Positions 1 through 8,509 of a DNA stretch of 64,000 bases are shown one piece after another. This stretch comes from Streptomyces sp. AJS327 (GTDB taxonomy: Bacteria; Actinomycetota; Actinomycetes; Streptomycetales; Streptomycetaceae). The notes beneath the pieces are model-generated. The model was given only the letters and a program-made list of their open reading frames with translations. It did no database searches and was not told where the DNA came from. Position numbers and translations under genes: made by a program. Each line of letters starts with the position of its first letter. The stretch's first letter is position 1. The stretch is from the NCBI RefSeq assembly GCF_013450295.1, contig NZ_SKBR01000001.1, positions 562,001 through 626,000 of the forward strand. Direction: 5' to 3'.

Positions 1-1046
1 GAGTCACCCAGGCTGGTGAGGTCAGCATGGGCGCGACTCAGCACCTTGATCGCGGTATCCGGACTGCCGAGATGCAGCTCGACTTGCCCCAGCTGGATCC
101 GCGTGAGGCTGCACTGCCGCTGGTAGAGGAACCCCTCCTCCTCAGAGGAGGCTTCCTGGTGCAGGCGCTCGCGCAGAGACAGGGCCTTGACGAAGTACTC
201 GCGCGCCACGCGCACTCGCGCGGCCGGGTCCAGCCCAGCAACCCGGGTGGCGCTCTCCAACGCGACGCTGCCCGCCTGATGAGTGGCCTGCGCCTCCGCA
301 CGGACATCGCCGTCGACGTGGGCGCTGTCCCTCGCCTCCAAGGCGCACTCCCACGCCTGGTCATACGCTCGGCCAGCTCGGAGCATCCCCGCCAGCGACG
401 TCAGCATCTCCCGAACCGCACACCGGTCCCCGGCCGCCCGCGCGGCGGCCAGACCGCGCTCGTGCGCGTCGATCGCGACGGGCACCGGCTTCGCGCGGTG
501 CCAGTGAGGCCAGGCCGCGTGCACCACCTGCCACGCCAGAGAGTGCCAGCCCTGCGCCTCAGCCACCGTGAGGGCGGCCATCACCGTGGCCTCATGGCGC
601 GCAAGCCACTCCACCGCCCCCGTCGGATCGGCGCCGAACGGCGGCGGGTCGGGCGGCATGTGCCGCAGATCCCGGGAGAGGCGCAGGTGCCACGGCGACA
701 GCACCCGCTCCGCAGCGGTGGTGATCGCGACGATGCCCTCCACCCAGCGGCGGAGCGCCACCTCACGGTCGACGGGCAGATCATCACGGCTGGCCGCGGC
801 CCGCGCCAAGTCACGCATCTCTGCGTCAAACCGCACCGTGGGCGCGGGCGTCACGTGAGATGGGCCCTCTTTCAGAAGGCCCGCCCCCACCAGGGCTTCG
901 ACAAGGTGTCGCGCGTCGGGGATCGGCAGGCCGCAGGCCGCAGCCACCTCTTCCAGGTCAAGCACCGGCCCCGGCAGGTGCGAGAGCGCACGCCAGCACG
1001 AGCGCGTCTGGGCAGGCAATGAATCATAAATGGCCGGAATGGACAT
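1..1046 (-). CDS. TPR/AfsR-type regulatory protein, 3' end outside window
   Basis: This gene reads leftward and is cut by the window edge, so about 348 N-terminal residues are visible and no stop is seen. The start is an ATG at 1046 with GGAG six bases upstream. The first ~70 residues (IYDSLPAQTRSCWRALSHL, then a VLDLEEVAAACGLP stretch) look like a winged-helix segment of the kind seen in AfsR/NB-ARC regulators. The rest is alpha-helical with TPR-like repeats (AGRAYDQAWECALEARDS; LGQVELHLGSPDTAIKVL). No P-loop is visible in this part. I infer a TPR-containing regulatory protein, possibly the C-terminal half of an AfsR-like family without its ATPase. An exact function cannot be given. Confidence 0.7.
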   Translation of the reverse strand, partial: MSIPAIYDSLPAQTRSCWRALSHLPGPVLDLEEVAAACGLPIPDARHLVEALVGAGLLKEGPSHVTPAPTVRFDAEMRDLARAAASRDDLPVDREVALRRWVEGIVAITTAAERVLSPWHLRLSRDLRHMPPDPPPFGADPTGAVEWLARHEATVMAALTVAEAQGWHSLAWQVVHAAWPHWHRAKPVPVAIDAHERGLAAARAAGDRCAVREMLTSLAGMLRAGRAYDQAWECALEARDSAHVDGDVRAEAQATHQAGSVALESATRVAGLDPAARVRVAREYFVKALSLRERLHQEASSEEEGFLYQRQCSLTRIQLGQVELHLGSPDTAIKVLSRAHADLTSLGD

Positions 1047-1163
1047 TGGTACTCCAAGAAGGGTTTGGATTCTTATTCCTGAGGAATCGACCCCGAAGAT
1101 CGGGCCCCCAGTACGCTGCGCTCTTTCGCTGTGATGTAGAGGCGAGGCACTTCCAGGCCGAGT

Positions 1164-1364
1164 TCATGCGCGTGCTCCTGGCGCGCATATGGGGCGGCGC
1201 GGAGCGATGATCTTGCCGTTTGGCAGCAGCTCGCCGGTGTCATCGAAGATCAGCACCTGGTTGCACAACAAGGCCCAGCCCTGAACGCCGCCGTGCGCGA
1301 TGACCTGTGCGGCTTCCCGGTCGGGGGCTTCCGCGGTGGGACACGGGGGGTTGTGCCGACACAT
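1164..1364 (-). CDS. Small DUF5999-like protein
   Basis: This 66-residue protein begins MCRHNPPCPTAEAPDREAA and contains CNQVLIFDDTGELLPNGKII. From memory this is the pattern of a small conserved Streptomyces family (DUF5999) whose N-terminal C-x-H plus C motif may bind a metal. The protein matches the family's usual size. It sits in a leftward series with the short helical protein and the HATPase gene upstream, a grouping I associate with streptomycete regulatory loci. The biochemical role is unknown. A later cysteine (LLCNQ) could complete a metal site. Confidence 0.75.
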   Translation of the reverse strand: MCRHNPPCPTAEAPDREAAQVIAHGGVQGWALLCNQVLIFDDTGELLPNGKIIAPRRPICAPGARA

Positions 1365-1427
1365 GGGCGCTCGTCCTTTCGAAGGCGCGGGGAGAAGGGA
1401 TACCGACGTCGAGAGCGGGGGCGAGCG

Positions 1428-1823
1428 TCATAAGGCGTCGTCTCCCATCAGGTCGAGAAGCGAGAGCATGGCCGTGGCGAAGCGGACGACGTGCCCGGAG
1501 GCGTCCTCTGGGCGGGGGTGCTCGGCGCTCAGCACGATCAGGCGTTGCATCTCCTCGACGGGGTACGGCCGCACGAGGTGCGGCACGACTCCGACGAGGC
1601 CGGTGGTGGCCGCCCGGAGCCGATCAGCGAGGGGACCGATCTCTTCGGGCGCGGGGTTCGCGAACTCGCCGATGGCTGCTTCCAGGTCGTCGTACAGCTC
1701 GTCGTTGATCGCCTCGCGGGCAAGGGAGCGGCGCAGGCCACCGAGGAGGACGCCCACCGTCGCGTCGTCCGTCGAGCACGGGCCGATCAGTTCGACGGCC
1801 CTGTCCGGCGTCATGGCCACCAT
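1428..1823 (-). CDS. Conserved hypothetical helical protein
   Basis: This 131-residue acidic, helical protein begins MVAMTPDRAVELIGPC. Its ATG overlaps the TGA of the upstream ATPase gene (TGATG), and GGGAGG lies five bases before it, so the two are translationally coupled. There is no signal peptide or membrane segment. I do not recognise a catalytic motif. The tight coupling to an RsbW-type ATPase suggests a partner in the same regulatory pathway, for example an anti-sigma antagonist or adaptor, but this rests on context only. An upstream in-frame start at 1859 exists but would lie inside the previous gene. Confidence 0.65.
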   Translation of the reverse strand: MVAMTPDRAVELIGPCSTDDATVGVLLGGLRRSLAREAINDELYDDLEAAIGEFANPAPEEIGPLADRLRAATTGLVGVVPHLVRPYPVEEMQRLIVLSAEHPRPEDASGHVVRFATAMLSLLDLMGDDAL

Positions 1824-2257
1824 CACGGCCTCCCGGTGGGGACGCGGAAGCGGCACCATGTCGTCCGGCCGTCTTTGCTGACGCCCCAGGCCCGTGAGAA
1901 GACGGCCACGAGGAACATGCCGCGGCCGGAGTCCTCGTCGTCGCCGGCGTTACGCAGTTCGGCCGGGGTGGGGTTGGCATCGGTGACATCGACGCGGAGG
2001 TCAGGCGCGGCGTACCGAATGCGCAGGCTGATGCCTCCCTTGCCGTGCAGCACCGAGTTGGAGACCAGCTCTGACACGGCGAGCACGATGTTGTCGGCCA
2101 CCGAACCGTGCACGTCCCACAGGCCGAGATAGCCCGCGGTGACCTGGCGCAGGTGCCCGACGTAGGACCTGTCAGGGGCGCAGGCCACCTCGAAAGCGCG
2201 CGGGGTCCGCGGCAGCGGCTTCGACGCAACTGGTGCGCCTGCTGTGGCCGGGGTCAT
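1823..2257 (-). CDS. RsbW-like ATP-binding protein (HATPase_c_2)
   Basis: This 144-residue protein has the GHKL ATP-binding fold of the streptomycete anti-sigma/serine kinase family. The N-box reads ELVSNSVLHG, a G1-type box reads VDVTDANP, and a G2-type box reads DSGRGMFLV. The family binds ATP and in characterised members phosphorylates or sequesters sigma-factor antagonists in the cytoplasm. The start chosen is ATG at 2257, with GGGAGG seven bases upstream; longer in-frame extensions to 2407 are proline-rich and unlikely. The gene is coupled by TGATG to the helical protein downstream. Its target sigma factor is not identifiable here, although the element encodes a sigma-like protein near 34 kb. 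Confidence 0.85.
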   Translation of the reverse strand: MTPATAGAPVASKPLPRTPRAFEVACAPDRSYVGHLRQVTAGYLGLWDVHGSVADNIVLAVSELVSNSVLHGKGGISLRIRYAAPDLRVDVTDANPTPAELRNAGDDEDSGRGMFLVAVFSRAWGVSKDGRTTWCRFRVPTGRP

Positions 2258-2606
2258 CGGGAGCCTCCCAGATGGACAGGTCGGGGCATGGTGCGAGAAG
2301 CGGTGCGCCGGTGGCGCGGGGGCACTTGAGCCCCGTCGATGCCGCTCGTTGACGCTGGCCGGGCACGCGGCACTCGTGGCGTTGGAGCTGCCGGTAGAGG
2401 AGTTCATGTGGGGTACTCCGCCCGTCGTGAAGCTGGCCTACAAGAGCGAACCGCTTAACCGCCGCGATCGGCATGGGGTCAAGAGCTTGGAGACGGTCAA
2501 GGTGGTCAAAGATCGTTTGTGGGGTCGTCTGCTCGTTCCCGGCGGGCACCGTCGCGCCGATCTGTGACGGGGCCACGTGCACCATCCGGTGCCGGGTGAA
2601 ACACAT
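2172..2606 (-). CDS. Possible hypothetical protein overlapping the ATPase gene
   Basis: A 144-codon reading frame starts at ATG 2606 with a purine-rich GAGGGGG sequence just upstream and mostly G/C third positions over its first ~85 codons. It begins MCFTRHRMVHVAPSQ and has a helical stretch (IFDHLDRLQALDPMPIAAVK). Its last ~29 codons overlap the ATPase start in another frame, which is unusually long for a real overlap. It may be a genuine small gene whose end has drifted, or a chance frame. No family is recognised. Confidence 0.35.
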   Translation of the reverse strand: MCFTRHRMVHVAPSQIGATVPAGNEQTTPQTIFDHLDRLQALDPMPIAAVKRFALVGQLHDGRSTPHELLYRQLQRHECRVPGQRQRAASTGLKCPRATGAPLLAPCPDLSIWEAPDDPGHSRRTSCVEAAAADPARFRGGLRP

Positions 2607-2660
2607 AACTCCCCCTCGCCCGCGCCTGGTTAGGGGATCTGACGCAGAACCGCGATGAGT

Positions 2661-2725
2661 CCCCTAGGGGGGTTTGGTAATCTCTTTACCTTGCGCTGAG
2701 TCCGCAACGGTCTACGGTGCGGTCA
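2661..2725 (+). promoter_or_regulatory. Candidate promoter and operator, possibly leaderless, for the HTH/TPR regulator
   Basis: A TTGCGC hexamer (2691-2696) and a TACGGT hexamer (2713-2718) are 16 bases apart and resemble a sigma-70-type promoter. The predicted transcription start coincides with the ATG at 2725, which has no ribosome-binding site, so the mRNA may be leaderless. Just upstream are a perfect palindrome CCCCTAGGGG (2661-2670) and an inverted repeat GGTAA-N5-TTACC (2676-2690) abutting the -35, which could be an autoregulatory operator. This is inference from sequence only. Confidence 0.4.
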
Positions 2726-4002
2726 TGGGCACCACGCGCAACGAGGCTTTTGAAGCGTGGATGGAAAACCATCAACACAGCTCCAACAGCCTGGCCAGGG
2801 CCGTGAATTCGGCACTTGAAGACCTCACCGGCCGACCCGGGACGTGCGACGGACGCCATGTCCGCGAGTGGCGATCCGGGCGAGTCCGATGGCCCAATAC
2901 AGCAACGCGAAAGGTCCTGGAGGACATCTCGGGGATGTCCGCCGTCGACTTAGGGTTCGTGCCACGGGGCCGCTCCTCATCCACGGCAGCCCCACCGCAG
3001 GAGGACCCCATGCACCGCCGCACCCTCGTCGCCGGAACCATCTCGGCGGCCGTGGCTGCCGCTGCTCCAGCCGCCGCCTCAACCCGCAAAATCGCCATGA
3101 GCGACGTCGGACGCCTGGAAGAGAAGTTCACCGCCGTGGTCGCCAGCGACCACAAACGCGGTGGACAGCTCGATATCGAGAAGCGTGCCGCAGACCTCGC
3201 CGACTCAGCCCTGAATCTCCAGAACTCCGGCAGCGCCACCCAGCGGGTACGGGGACGGCTGTACGCCACGGCGGCCAGCTTCCGCTCATCGGCGATGTGG
3301 GCGGCCATCGACGGTCGCCGGTTCCAAGAAGCCGTGGCCCACATGCGGGAAGCCCAGGCGCTCGCCGAGCTTTCCGGTGATCAGGCCATCAAGTTCCGTG
3401 TCTGGTCGCACGCCGGCAGTCTCTACCGGCATATGGGGCGTCCCGCCGACGCGCGAGCCGCCAACGACGTCGCACGGAACCTGCACATCACGCGCCGCGA
3501 CCCGATGTTCGCCTCCCTCGGCATGGCCCGGCAGATGGCCATCCAAGGCGCCGCCCACGAGGGGCGGAGCCTGCCGCGCACTTTCGATCAGGCGCATGAC
3601 GCCATGGACCGGGCTGATCGAGACGCTTCCCGACCGGTGTGGCTCGTGGCCTTCTACGACGAGGCGGAACTTCACTCCCTCGCCCTGACCGCCCACCTCG
3701 CCGCTGGTGACTGGTCCACTGCCGAGTACCACGCGCACCGATGCCTGGCCGTGCTCCGGCCGCACATGCAGCGCTCGCGCGCTATCGCCACCAGCCGCCT
3801 CGCGCAGGCCCAGCTCGCACAGGGCGACGTCGACACCGCGACTGGCACCGCCATGTCAGTGACGGCGGAGGCGGCTACCCATCATCCCCGGGTATCGCGC
3901 ATGCTTCAGGAGTTCGGTGCTGCCCTCCGTGCAACGGCACCGGGCAGCGCCAGCGCGAGCACCTGGTCCAAGCACACCGCCGCCTGGAGGCCCAACGCAT
4001 GA
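2725..4002 (+). CDS. HTH/TPR transcriptional regulator of streptomycete type
   Basis: This 425-residue protein has an N-terminal helical DNA-binding-like region (about residues 1-80, with NSLARAVNSALEDLTGRP then HVREWRSGRVRWP), like streptomycete XRE-type regulators. A linker with an alanine-rich segment follows (TLVAGTISAAVAAAAPAAA, residues ~98-116), which resembles a Tat-like or hydrophobic stretch found in this family. The C-terminal half is TPR-like. The ATG at 2725 was chosen because the family begins MGTTRNEAFE-like; an extension to 2674 would cross the putative promoter. It overlaps the acetyltransferase gene by ATGA. Such regulators often read small-molecule or peptide signals; the ligand is unknown. 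Confidence 0.75.
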   Translation: MGTTRNEAFEAWMENHQHSSNSLARAVNSALEDLTGRPGTCDGRHVREWRSGRVRWPNTATRKVLEDISGMSAVDLGFVPRGRSSSTAAPPQEDPMHRRTLVAGTISAAVAAAAPAAASTRKIAMSDVGRLEEKFTAVVASDHKRGGQLDIEKRAADLADSALNLQNSGSATQRVRGRLYATAASFRSSAMWAAIDGRRFQEAVAHMREAQALAELSGDQAIKFRVWSHAGSLYRHMGRPADARAANDVARNLHITRRDPMFASLGMARQMAIQGAAHEGRSLPRTFDQAHDAMDRADRDASRPVWLVAFYDEAELHSLALTAHLAAGDWSTAEYHAHRCLAVLRPHMQRSRAIATSRLAQAQLAQGDVDTATGTAMSVTAEAATHHPRVSRMLQEFGAALRATAPGSASASTWSKHTAAWRPNA

Positions 4003-4538
4003 CCTCGGCACCCGCCATCGAACTTCGCTCCTTCACCGAACTCGACGCTGTACGCGCCGACCTGCTCAACGTGTACGCCGAAGTACGGGCGCCCCTGCTG
4101 CACCTGGCGAATTATGCGGTCTCGTCCTTCGGCGAGCGGCTGGACCGGCATGGTGCCGAGCCGGGCTTCCAAGCGGTACTCGCCTACGAGGGCGCGCAGC
4201 CGGTGGGCTACGCCTACGGCAACACGATCGAAGACGGGGACCGGTACTGGCAGCGCACCACCCCGCCGCCCCCCGAGAAGTACACCGACCGCGCCGCCTT
4301 GGCCTTGAAGGAGATCGGTGTGTCCCCTGGGTGGCGAGGCACCGGGATAGCGCGACGCACCCACGACACCCTGCTCGCCGACCGCAACGAGCCGTACGTG
4401 ACGCTCATGGTCAACGAAGCGGCCGGGGACGGGAAGGTCCACGCTCTGTACCGGTCGTGGGGCTACGAGGACATCGGCCTCAGTCAGCCGTCGCCGGCCT
4501 CGCCCCGGCTCACGGTGATGATTCGTTCCACAACCTGA
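3999..4538 (+). CDS. GNAT-family N-acetyltransferase
   Basis: This 179-residue cytoplasmic protein has the GNAT fold. An N-terminal beta-alpha segment (ELRSFTELDAVRADLLNVY) leads to the acetyl-CoA pyrophosphate-binding loop (SPGWRGTGIARRTHDTLL, matching Q/R-x-x-G-x-G/A), with a C-terminal ALYRSWGYEDIG motif. The family transfers acetyl groups from acetyl-CoA to amines. The start ATG overlaps the stop of the upstream HTH/TPR regulator (ATGA), so the pair is co-translated, a common streptomycete arrangement. The substrate is unknown; an antibiotic, metabolite or protein N-terminus is possible. Confidence 0.85.
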   Translation: MTSAPAIELRSFTELDAVRADLLNVYAEVRAPLLHLANYAVSSFGERLDRHGAEPGFQAVLAYEGAQPVGYAYGNTIEDGDRYWQRTTPPPPEKYTDRAALALKEIGVSPGWRGTGIARRTHDTLLADRNEPYVTLMVNEAAGDGKVHALYRSWGYEDIGLSQPSPASPRLTVMIRSTT

Positions 4539-4691
4539 TCCCACCTCGAACCCGTAGGGACGGCTCTCCGCCATCTCTCCTACAACCGCAGTCAGTTGAG
4601 CATTACGTTGGAGCGGCGCCCGCCCTGTACTTCGAACACGGGCAGGTCGGCCAACGTGGTCAAAGATCACTTTCAGTGGCGGAGGCGCAGG

Positions 4692-6083
4692 ATGGCGAGA
4701 GAGAGGAACAAGCGGCTGGCCGCGCTTCTCCTGGAAGCTCGCTGGTCAAGGGAACAGGCGGCAGCCGCGTACAACCGTGTGGCCGTCGAGACGCTGAACG
4801 GGGAGGTGCGGGAGAACTCCAAGATCGGGCGCTCCCACGTGAGTATGTGGGTAGGTGGCACTGAGCCGACAGGGGTCGCGCCCGCTATCTTGTGCCAGGC
4901 GCTGTCCCGCCGTCTAAAGCGTGAAATCACGCCACAAGAAGCCGGGTTCGCGGCTTCCATCTCACCGGCGCAGGAGGCGCTGGACTGGCGCGTCGATCCC
5001 TTGATCGTGCTGAAGGATTTGGAGAGTGGAGTGGACACGGACCGACGCGGTCTGCTGGCAGGTGGTGTGTACTCCGCAGCGGCACTGCTCTTGCCGGATG
5101 CCACGTGGTGGGACGCCATGTCCAGGCCGCCAGCGGACGAGCCTTCGACCGGCAAGCGTGTCGGGCACGGCGACGTCGAGATGGTGCGCGAGCTGACTCT
5201 GGCCTTCTCCCGCATGGACCAGAGTCGCGGCGGGGGCCACGGTCGGCGCGCAGTTGACGAGTACCTGAAGCACGATGCTCACGACTTCCTCCGGGGCCGG
5301 TTCGCCGACGACGCGGCCCGACGGGCGATGTTCTCGGCCTCCGCCGAGCTGGCCTATGTGTCCGGCTGGATGGCGTTCGACAACAGCGAGCACGCCGTCG
5401 CGCTCCAGCGCTTCAACACCGCGGTGAAGCTCGCTGCGCGTTCCGGCGACGCTCCCCTCAGCGGGCATATCCTGCGCGCCATGGCGCATCAGGCGCTCGA
5501 CCTGGGGTTCCGTCGCGAGGCCCTTCAGATCGCCCAAACGTCGGTGGACGGTGAGCGGTACGCGGCGGCCACTCCCCGGGAGCGAGCACTCCTCGGCGTG
5601 GTGCACGCGCGGACGCTCGCCGCGAACGGCCACAAGCAGCAGGCGGCCTGGTCGCTTCTCCGCGCCGAGGATGACCTGTCGAACGCCAGCGACGGGATCA
5701 GGGAACCAGCCCGGACCTTCTTCTTCGGCGAGGCGGCTCTCGCGCACGAGACAGCGTGCACACTGCGGGATCTCGGTGATCACCACCGCGCTGTCAAGGA
5801 GTTCCGGCACTCCGTACGCACGCGGGGGGCTGCTTTCCGGCGCACGCACGCGGTCACCCTCGGGTACATGGGGGCCGCGCAGATCGGGCAGGGCGGCGTC
5901 GAGGAAGCGTGTTCGACGTGGTCCAAGGCCCTGGACGCCATGGAGGACGGGATCTACTCGGGTCGAGCCCGCCAGACGGTTGTTGACATGCGGCAACTTC
6001 TCTCGCCCTACCGGAAGCGCGGCATCCCCGCAGTTGGCACGATCGACTCCCGAGCGGCCTCCTACCTGGCCCAAGTAGATTGA
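4692..6083 (+). CDS. TPR-containing regulatory protein
   Basis: This 463-residue protein starts at ATG 4692 with GGAGG six bases upstream. The N-terminal ~80 residues (RNKRLAALLLEARWSREQ; SKIGRSHVSMWVGGTEP) look like a helix-turn-helix domain. A short hydrophobic segment containing RRGLLAGGVYSAAALLL follows (residues ~115-135), and then a long TPR-like region. The layout matches the HTH/TPR regulator at 2725 and is typical of streptomycete regulators whose central RR-LLAGG stretch is conserved. It is transcribed rightward and is followed by the TrmO-like gene after 39 bases. The regulated genes are unknown. Confidence 0.75.
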   Translation: MARERNKRLAALLLEARWSREQAAAAYNRVAVETLNGEVRENSKIGRSHVSMWVGGTEPTGVAPAILCQALSRRLKREITPQEAGFAASISPAQEALDWRVDPLIVLKDLESGVDTDRRGLLAGGVYSAAALLLPDATWWDAMSRPPADEPSTGKRVGHGDVEMVRELTLAFSRMDQSRGGGHGRRAVDEYLKHDAHDFLRGRFADDAARRAMFSASAELAYVSGWMAFDNSEHAVALQRFNTAVKLAARSGDAPLSGHILRAMAHQALDLGFRREALQIAQTSVDGERYAAATPRERALLGVVHARTLAANGHKQQAAWSLLRAEDDLSNASDGIREPARTFFFGEAALAHETACTLRDLGDHHRAVKEFRHSVRTRGAAFRRTHAVTLGYMGAAQIGQGGVEEACSTWSKALDAMEDGIYSGRARQTVVDMRQLLSPYRKRGIPAVGTIDSRAASYLAQVD

Positions 6084-6122
6084 TCATATGTATCGTTGAG
6101 ACCGAATCGAAGGGCTGGAGCC

Positions 6123-6593
6123 ATGGCTTTGGAGATCGAGCCGATCGGAGAGGTCATCGCGGGCCGTACGGAAGTTGCCGATGACTTCTGGGGAGATGTC
6201 GAGTCGGTGATCCAGCTCGACACAGAGTTCCCTCTCGACGCCGTGCAGGGCTTGGAGGAGTTCTCCCACCTGATCGTCGTGTGGCACTTCGATCAAGCGT
6301 CACCCGATGACGTTGAGTACCACGCTCGCAGCCCACGCGGAAACACGGAGTGGCCGGCCACGGGAACATTCGCCCACCGCAATCACCGACGGCCCAACCA
6401 ATTGGCGCAGAGCTTCCCGCGGTTGCTGAAGGTCGATGGGCTCAGCCTGCGGGTGGCCGACCTGGACGCCGTCGTCGGGACGAAGATCTACGATCTTTCG
6501 CCCTACTTCGCGGCGATGGGACCGCGCGGAACGGTTCACGAGCCCGCGTGGCCGGGCGAGATGCTGGCGGGTTACTGGGTTAAACCTGCCTGA
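6123..6593 (+). CDS. TrmO/YaeB-like S-adenosylmethionine-dependent methyltransferase
   Basis: This 156-residue protein has the UPF0066/TsaA (TrmO) layout: an N-terminal IEPIGEVIAGRTEVADDFW segment, a central EEFSHLIVVWHFDQ strand, and a C-terminal VVGTKIYDLSPYF segment. The E. coli enzyme N6-methylates t6A37 in tRNA. Many short actinobacterial members instead occur next to regulators and may act on other substrates. The usual R-x-x-H-P-x-R loop is replaced here by FAHRNHRRPNQL, an imperfect match. The start is ATG 6123 with AAGGG upstream. The function is inferred from family only. Confidence 0.75.
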   Translation: MALEIEPIGEVIAGRTEVADDFWGDVESVIQLDTEFPLDAVQGLEEFSHLIVVWHFDQASPDDVEYHARSPRGNTEWPATGTFAHRNHRRPNQLAQSFPRLLKVDGLSLRVADLDAVVGTKIYDLSPYFAAMGPRGTVHEPAWPGEMLAGYWVKPA

Positions 6594-7110
6594 CCGGATG
6601 CTTCTGCATATCGTGCACACTCTCACTAAAGGATCCTGAGGGTTCCATAGAAAGTACCTGGGAAATGTATATGGTTCTCGATCATCCTCGATCGAGAGGA
6701 AATATGCGGGAAAGTGGCTGATATTCTAACCTTAGAGGTAGATAATATAGAGGAATTCTGGATGGGAATTGGGTACCCACTCGAAAGAGTTGACTGTGAG
6801 TTGGGATCCTTCTCCCGACGAGTCACCAGAAGTCGTGTCCCGGCAGTGGAATGTCACAGTGACGTGGCCAGGTCAGTCCGTCGCTACTGATGCGACAGCG
6901 CAGGTCATCACAGCGCGCCGGGCCCTACTTGAGTTCGGGTAAGGCGTGCTCATCATCTTCCAGCGGTCGGACTGTTGACCGAGCGATGCCGGCCCGAAGG
7001 CGTAGACCCTTAGTGCCGAGGTTTACGGCGTGAGCGGTGGGTAGCTCACTGTGGCGTATAACTGCTGCCGGTGCTGATTTTGGGTTCGAGAGTGCTGGGG
7101 ACGGTGAGTG
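6594..7110 (+). other. Intergenic region without a recognisable gene
   Basis: These ~517 bases are noticeably more AT-rich than their surroundings between about 6600 and 6830. They contain no frame with streptomycete codon bias. They separate the regulatory genes from the Tad pilus operon, so the operon promoter is probably here. I could not assign a promoter confidently. Confidence 0.5.
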
Positions 7111-7647
7111 ATGAGGGCGGCGACAAGGTGGTTCGGCACGGCCTTGATCATGATGATCGCTGTGATTGGCTGTTCTGCTGCTCGTGAGGACAGCGAGCCA
7201 CCCAGAACCACCGATGTCTCGCCCACGTCGGTGCCTTCCGCGCGCGCCTCTACCAGTCCCGGCGTGGGTGCGGTGGCTGCGTACCGCGCGATGTGGGAAG
7301 ACATGGCGCAGGCGTCGAAGACCTCGGACGCCTCGTCACCGCAGTTGGATGATCATGCTCAGGGCGCGGCGCTTCGGTTGCTGAAGTTCGGACTGACGCA
7401 GAATGCCAAGAACGACGTGGTCAGCCGTGGGCGCCCTCGCATCGCACCTCGGGTCATCGATGCCACCGAAGAACGAGTTAAGTTGCGTGACTGTGTCGAT
7501 GACACCAAGTGGTTGCTGTACAAGCGTGATGGCACCCTCAAGAACCATGTTCCGGGGAGTCACGATCGGGCTGACGCGATTGTGGAGGTTGTTAAGGGAG
7601 AGTGGAAGGTGACCTCCCTCTACCTGCACGAGGCCGGTTCATGCTGA
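7111..7647 (+). CDS. Putative secreted lipoprotein at the head of the Tad operon
   Basis: This 178-residue protein has a lipoprotein signal: basic start, hydrophobic GTALIMMIAVIG and a lipobox-like IGC cysteine near residue 22. A low-complexity S/T/P linker follows, then a globular domain (YRAMWEDMAQA; QGAALRLLKFGLTQNAKND). Its C-terminal half resembles small streptomycete lipoproteins with an NTF2-like fold. It is probably anchored to the outer face of the membrane. The ATG at 7111 was chosen; a GTG three bases earlier is also possible. Its stop overlaps the start of the next secreted protein, suggesting co-assembly in the pilus machine. Confidence 0.7.
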   Translation: MRAATRWFGTALIMMIAVIGCSAAREDSEPPRTTDVSPTSVPSARASTSPGVGAVAAYRAMWEDMAQASKTSDASSPQLDDHAQGAALRLLKFGLTQNAKNDVVSRGRPRIAPRVIDATEERVKLRDCVDDTKWLLYKRDGTLKNHVPGSHDRADAIVEVVKGEWKVTSLYLHEAGSC

Positions 7648-8441
7648 CCCCCGGTATGAGCAGAACTATGGCGGCATCGGCGGCTATTGTAGTCTGCGGA
7701 AACTTTTTGACGCCAGCTGCATGGGCAGAGGGGGCGAAGGACGGAATGCAGGGCGTCAGTGTGGGGTGTGACGAGGGCTGCGATCTTGTGGCCACGTCAC
7801 GCTCAAAAGGTGATGCTTCGCGTAGAATTCCTGAGAATGCACCTTTGATTGGAAAGCCTTCTGCTGGGTCTGGGAATTCATCCCGGAATCGGAAGGTAAC
7901 GCCGGAGGAGTTGGGTTCCCGTCTGCCGTACCACGTGGCACCGCAACCTGATGCTGGGAAAGGAGGAAAAGCGCCTCCGGTAGCGGCAGTGGCAAAGCGG
8001 GCGGCGACTCGTCTTGATTTACCAACCCCGGTGATTCGCATGAGTCCGGGACATGCTTTTCAGGTGGTTCAGGTGCCGACGTGGTTGTGGTTGGCGCGGT
8101 CTTCATGGCGGCCGGTGTCTGAATCGGCTGCGGTGGGTGGGGTGTCGGTGACTGCTACGGCGCGGCCTCGTCGTGCGGTGTGGTCGATGGGTGATGGATC
8201 GTCGGTGATATGCGAGGGGCCCGGGACACCGTACTCGGCTCGTACAGATGGCATGGAGCCGTCGCCCGACTGTGGGTATACCTATCGGAGTGCTTCGGGC
8301 GGCCGGTTCTTGGTGACTGTCAGGGTCATCTGGGATGTGTTCTGGAAGGGCGCGGGCGAGGTCGGGGTGGTGCCGGGGTTGTCGGTATCCGCGAATCAGC
8401 GGGTGGCCGTGCGTGAGGTGCAGACGATTGTGATGCGCTGA
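7641..8441 (+). CDS. Secreted PKD-like protein of the Tad operon
   Basis: This 266-residue protein starts with a Sec-type signal (MSRTMAASAAIVVCGNFL, with a cleavage site near AAWA). The ~110-residue mature N-terminus is low-complexity. The C-terminal domain has PRRAVWSMGDGSSVIC and CGYTYRSASGG, which recalls the W-x-F/M-GDG core and closing strand of PKD-like beta-sandwich folds. Proteins of this type precede SAF and TadA genes in streptomycete Tad-like loci. The ATG at 7641 overlaps the lipoprotein stop. Two cysteines in the C-terminal domain (VICEGP, DCGYT) could form a disulphide. Confidence 0.7.
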   Translation: MLTPGMSRTMAASAAIVVCGNFLTPAAWAEGAKDGMQGVSVGCDEGCDLVATSRSKGDASRRIPENAPLIGKPSAGSGNSSRNRKVTPEELGSRLPYHVAPQPDAGKGGKAPPVAAVAKRAATRLDLPTPVIRMSPGHAFQVVQVPTWLWLARSSWRPVSESAAVGGVSVTATARPRRAVWSMGDGSSVICEGPGTPYSARTDGMEPSPDCGYTYRSASGGRFLVTVRVIWDVFWKGAGEVGVVPGLSVSANQRVAVREVQTIVMR

Positions 8442-8509
8442 TTATGTGACGGCGCGCGATTGGTTGAACACCTCATGGGTTCATTTTCTTTCTTTTTCAC
8501 AGGTGATGT

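Noticed and set aside
27..1022. Long plus-strand open frame (331 codons)
   Set aside because: It is antisense to the TPR gene that is open on the minus strand to the window edge; its product is R/P/H-rich as expected of a shadow frame.
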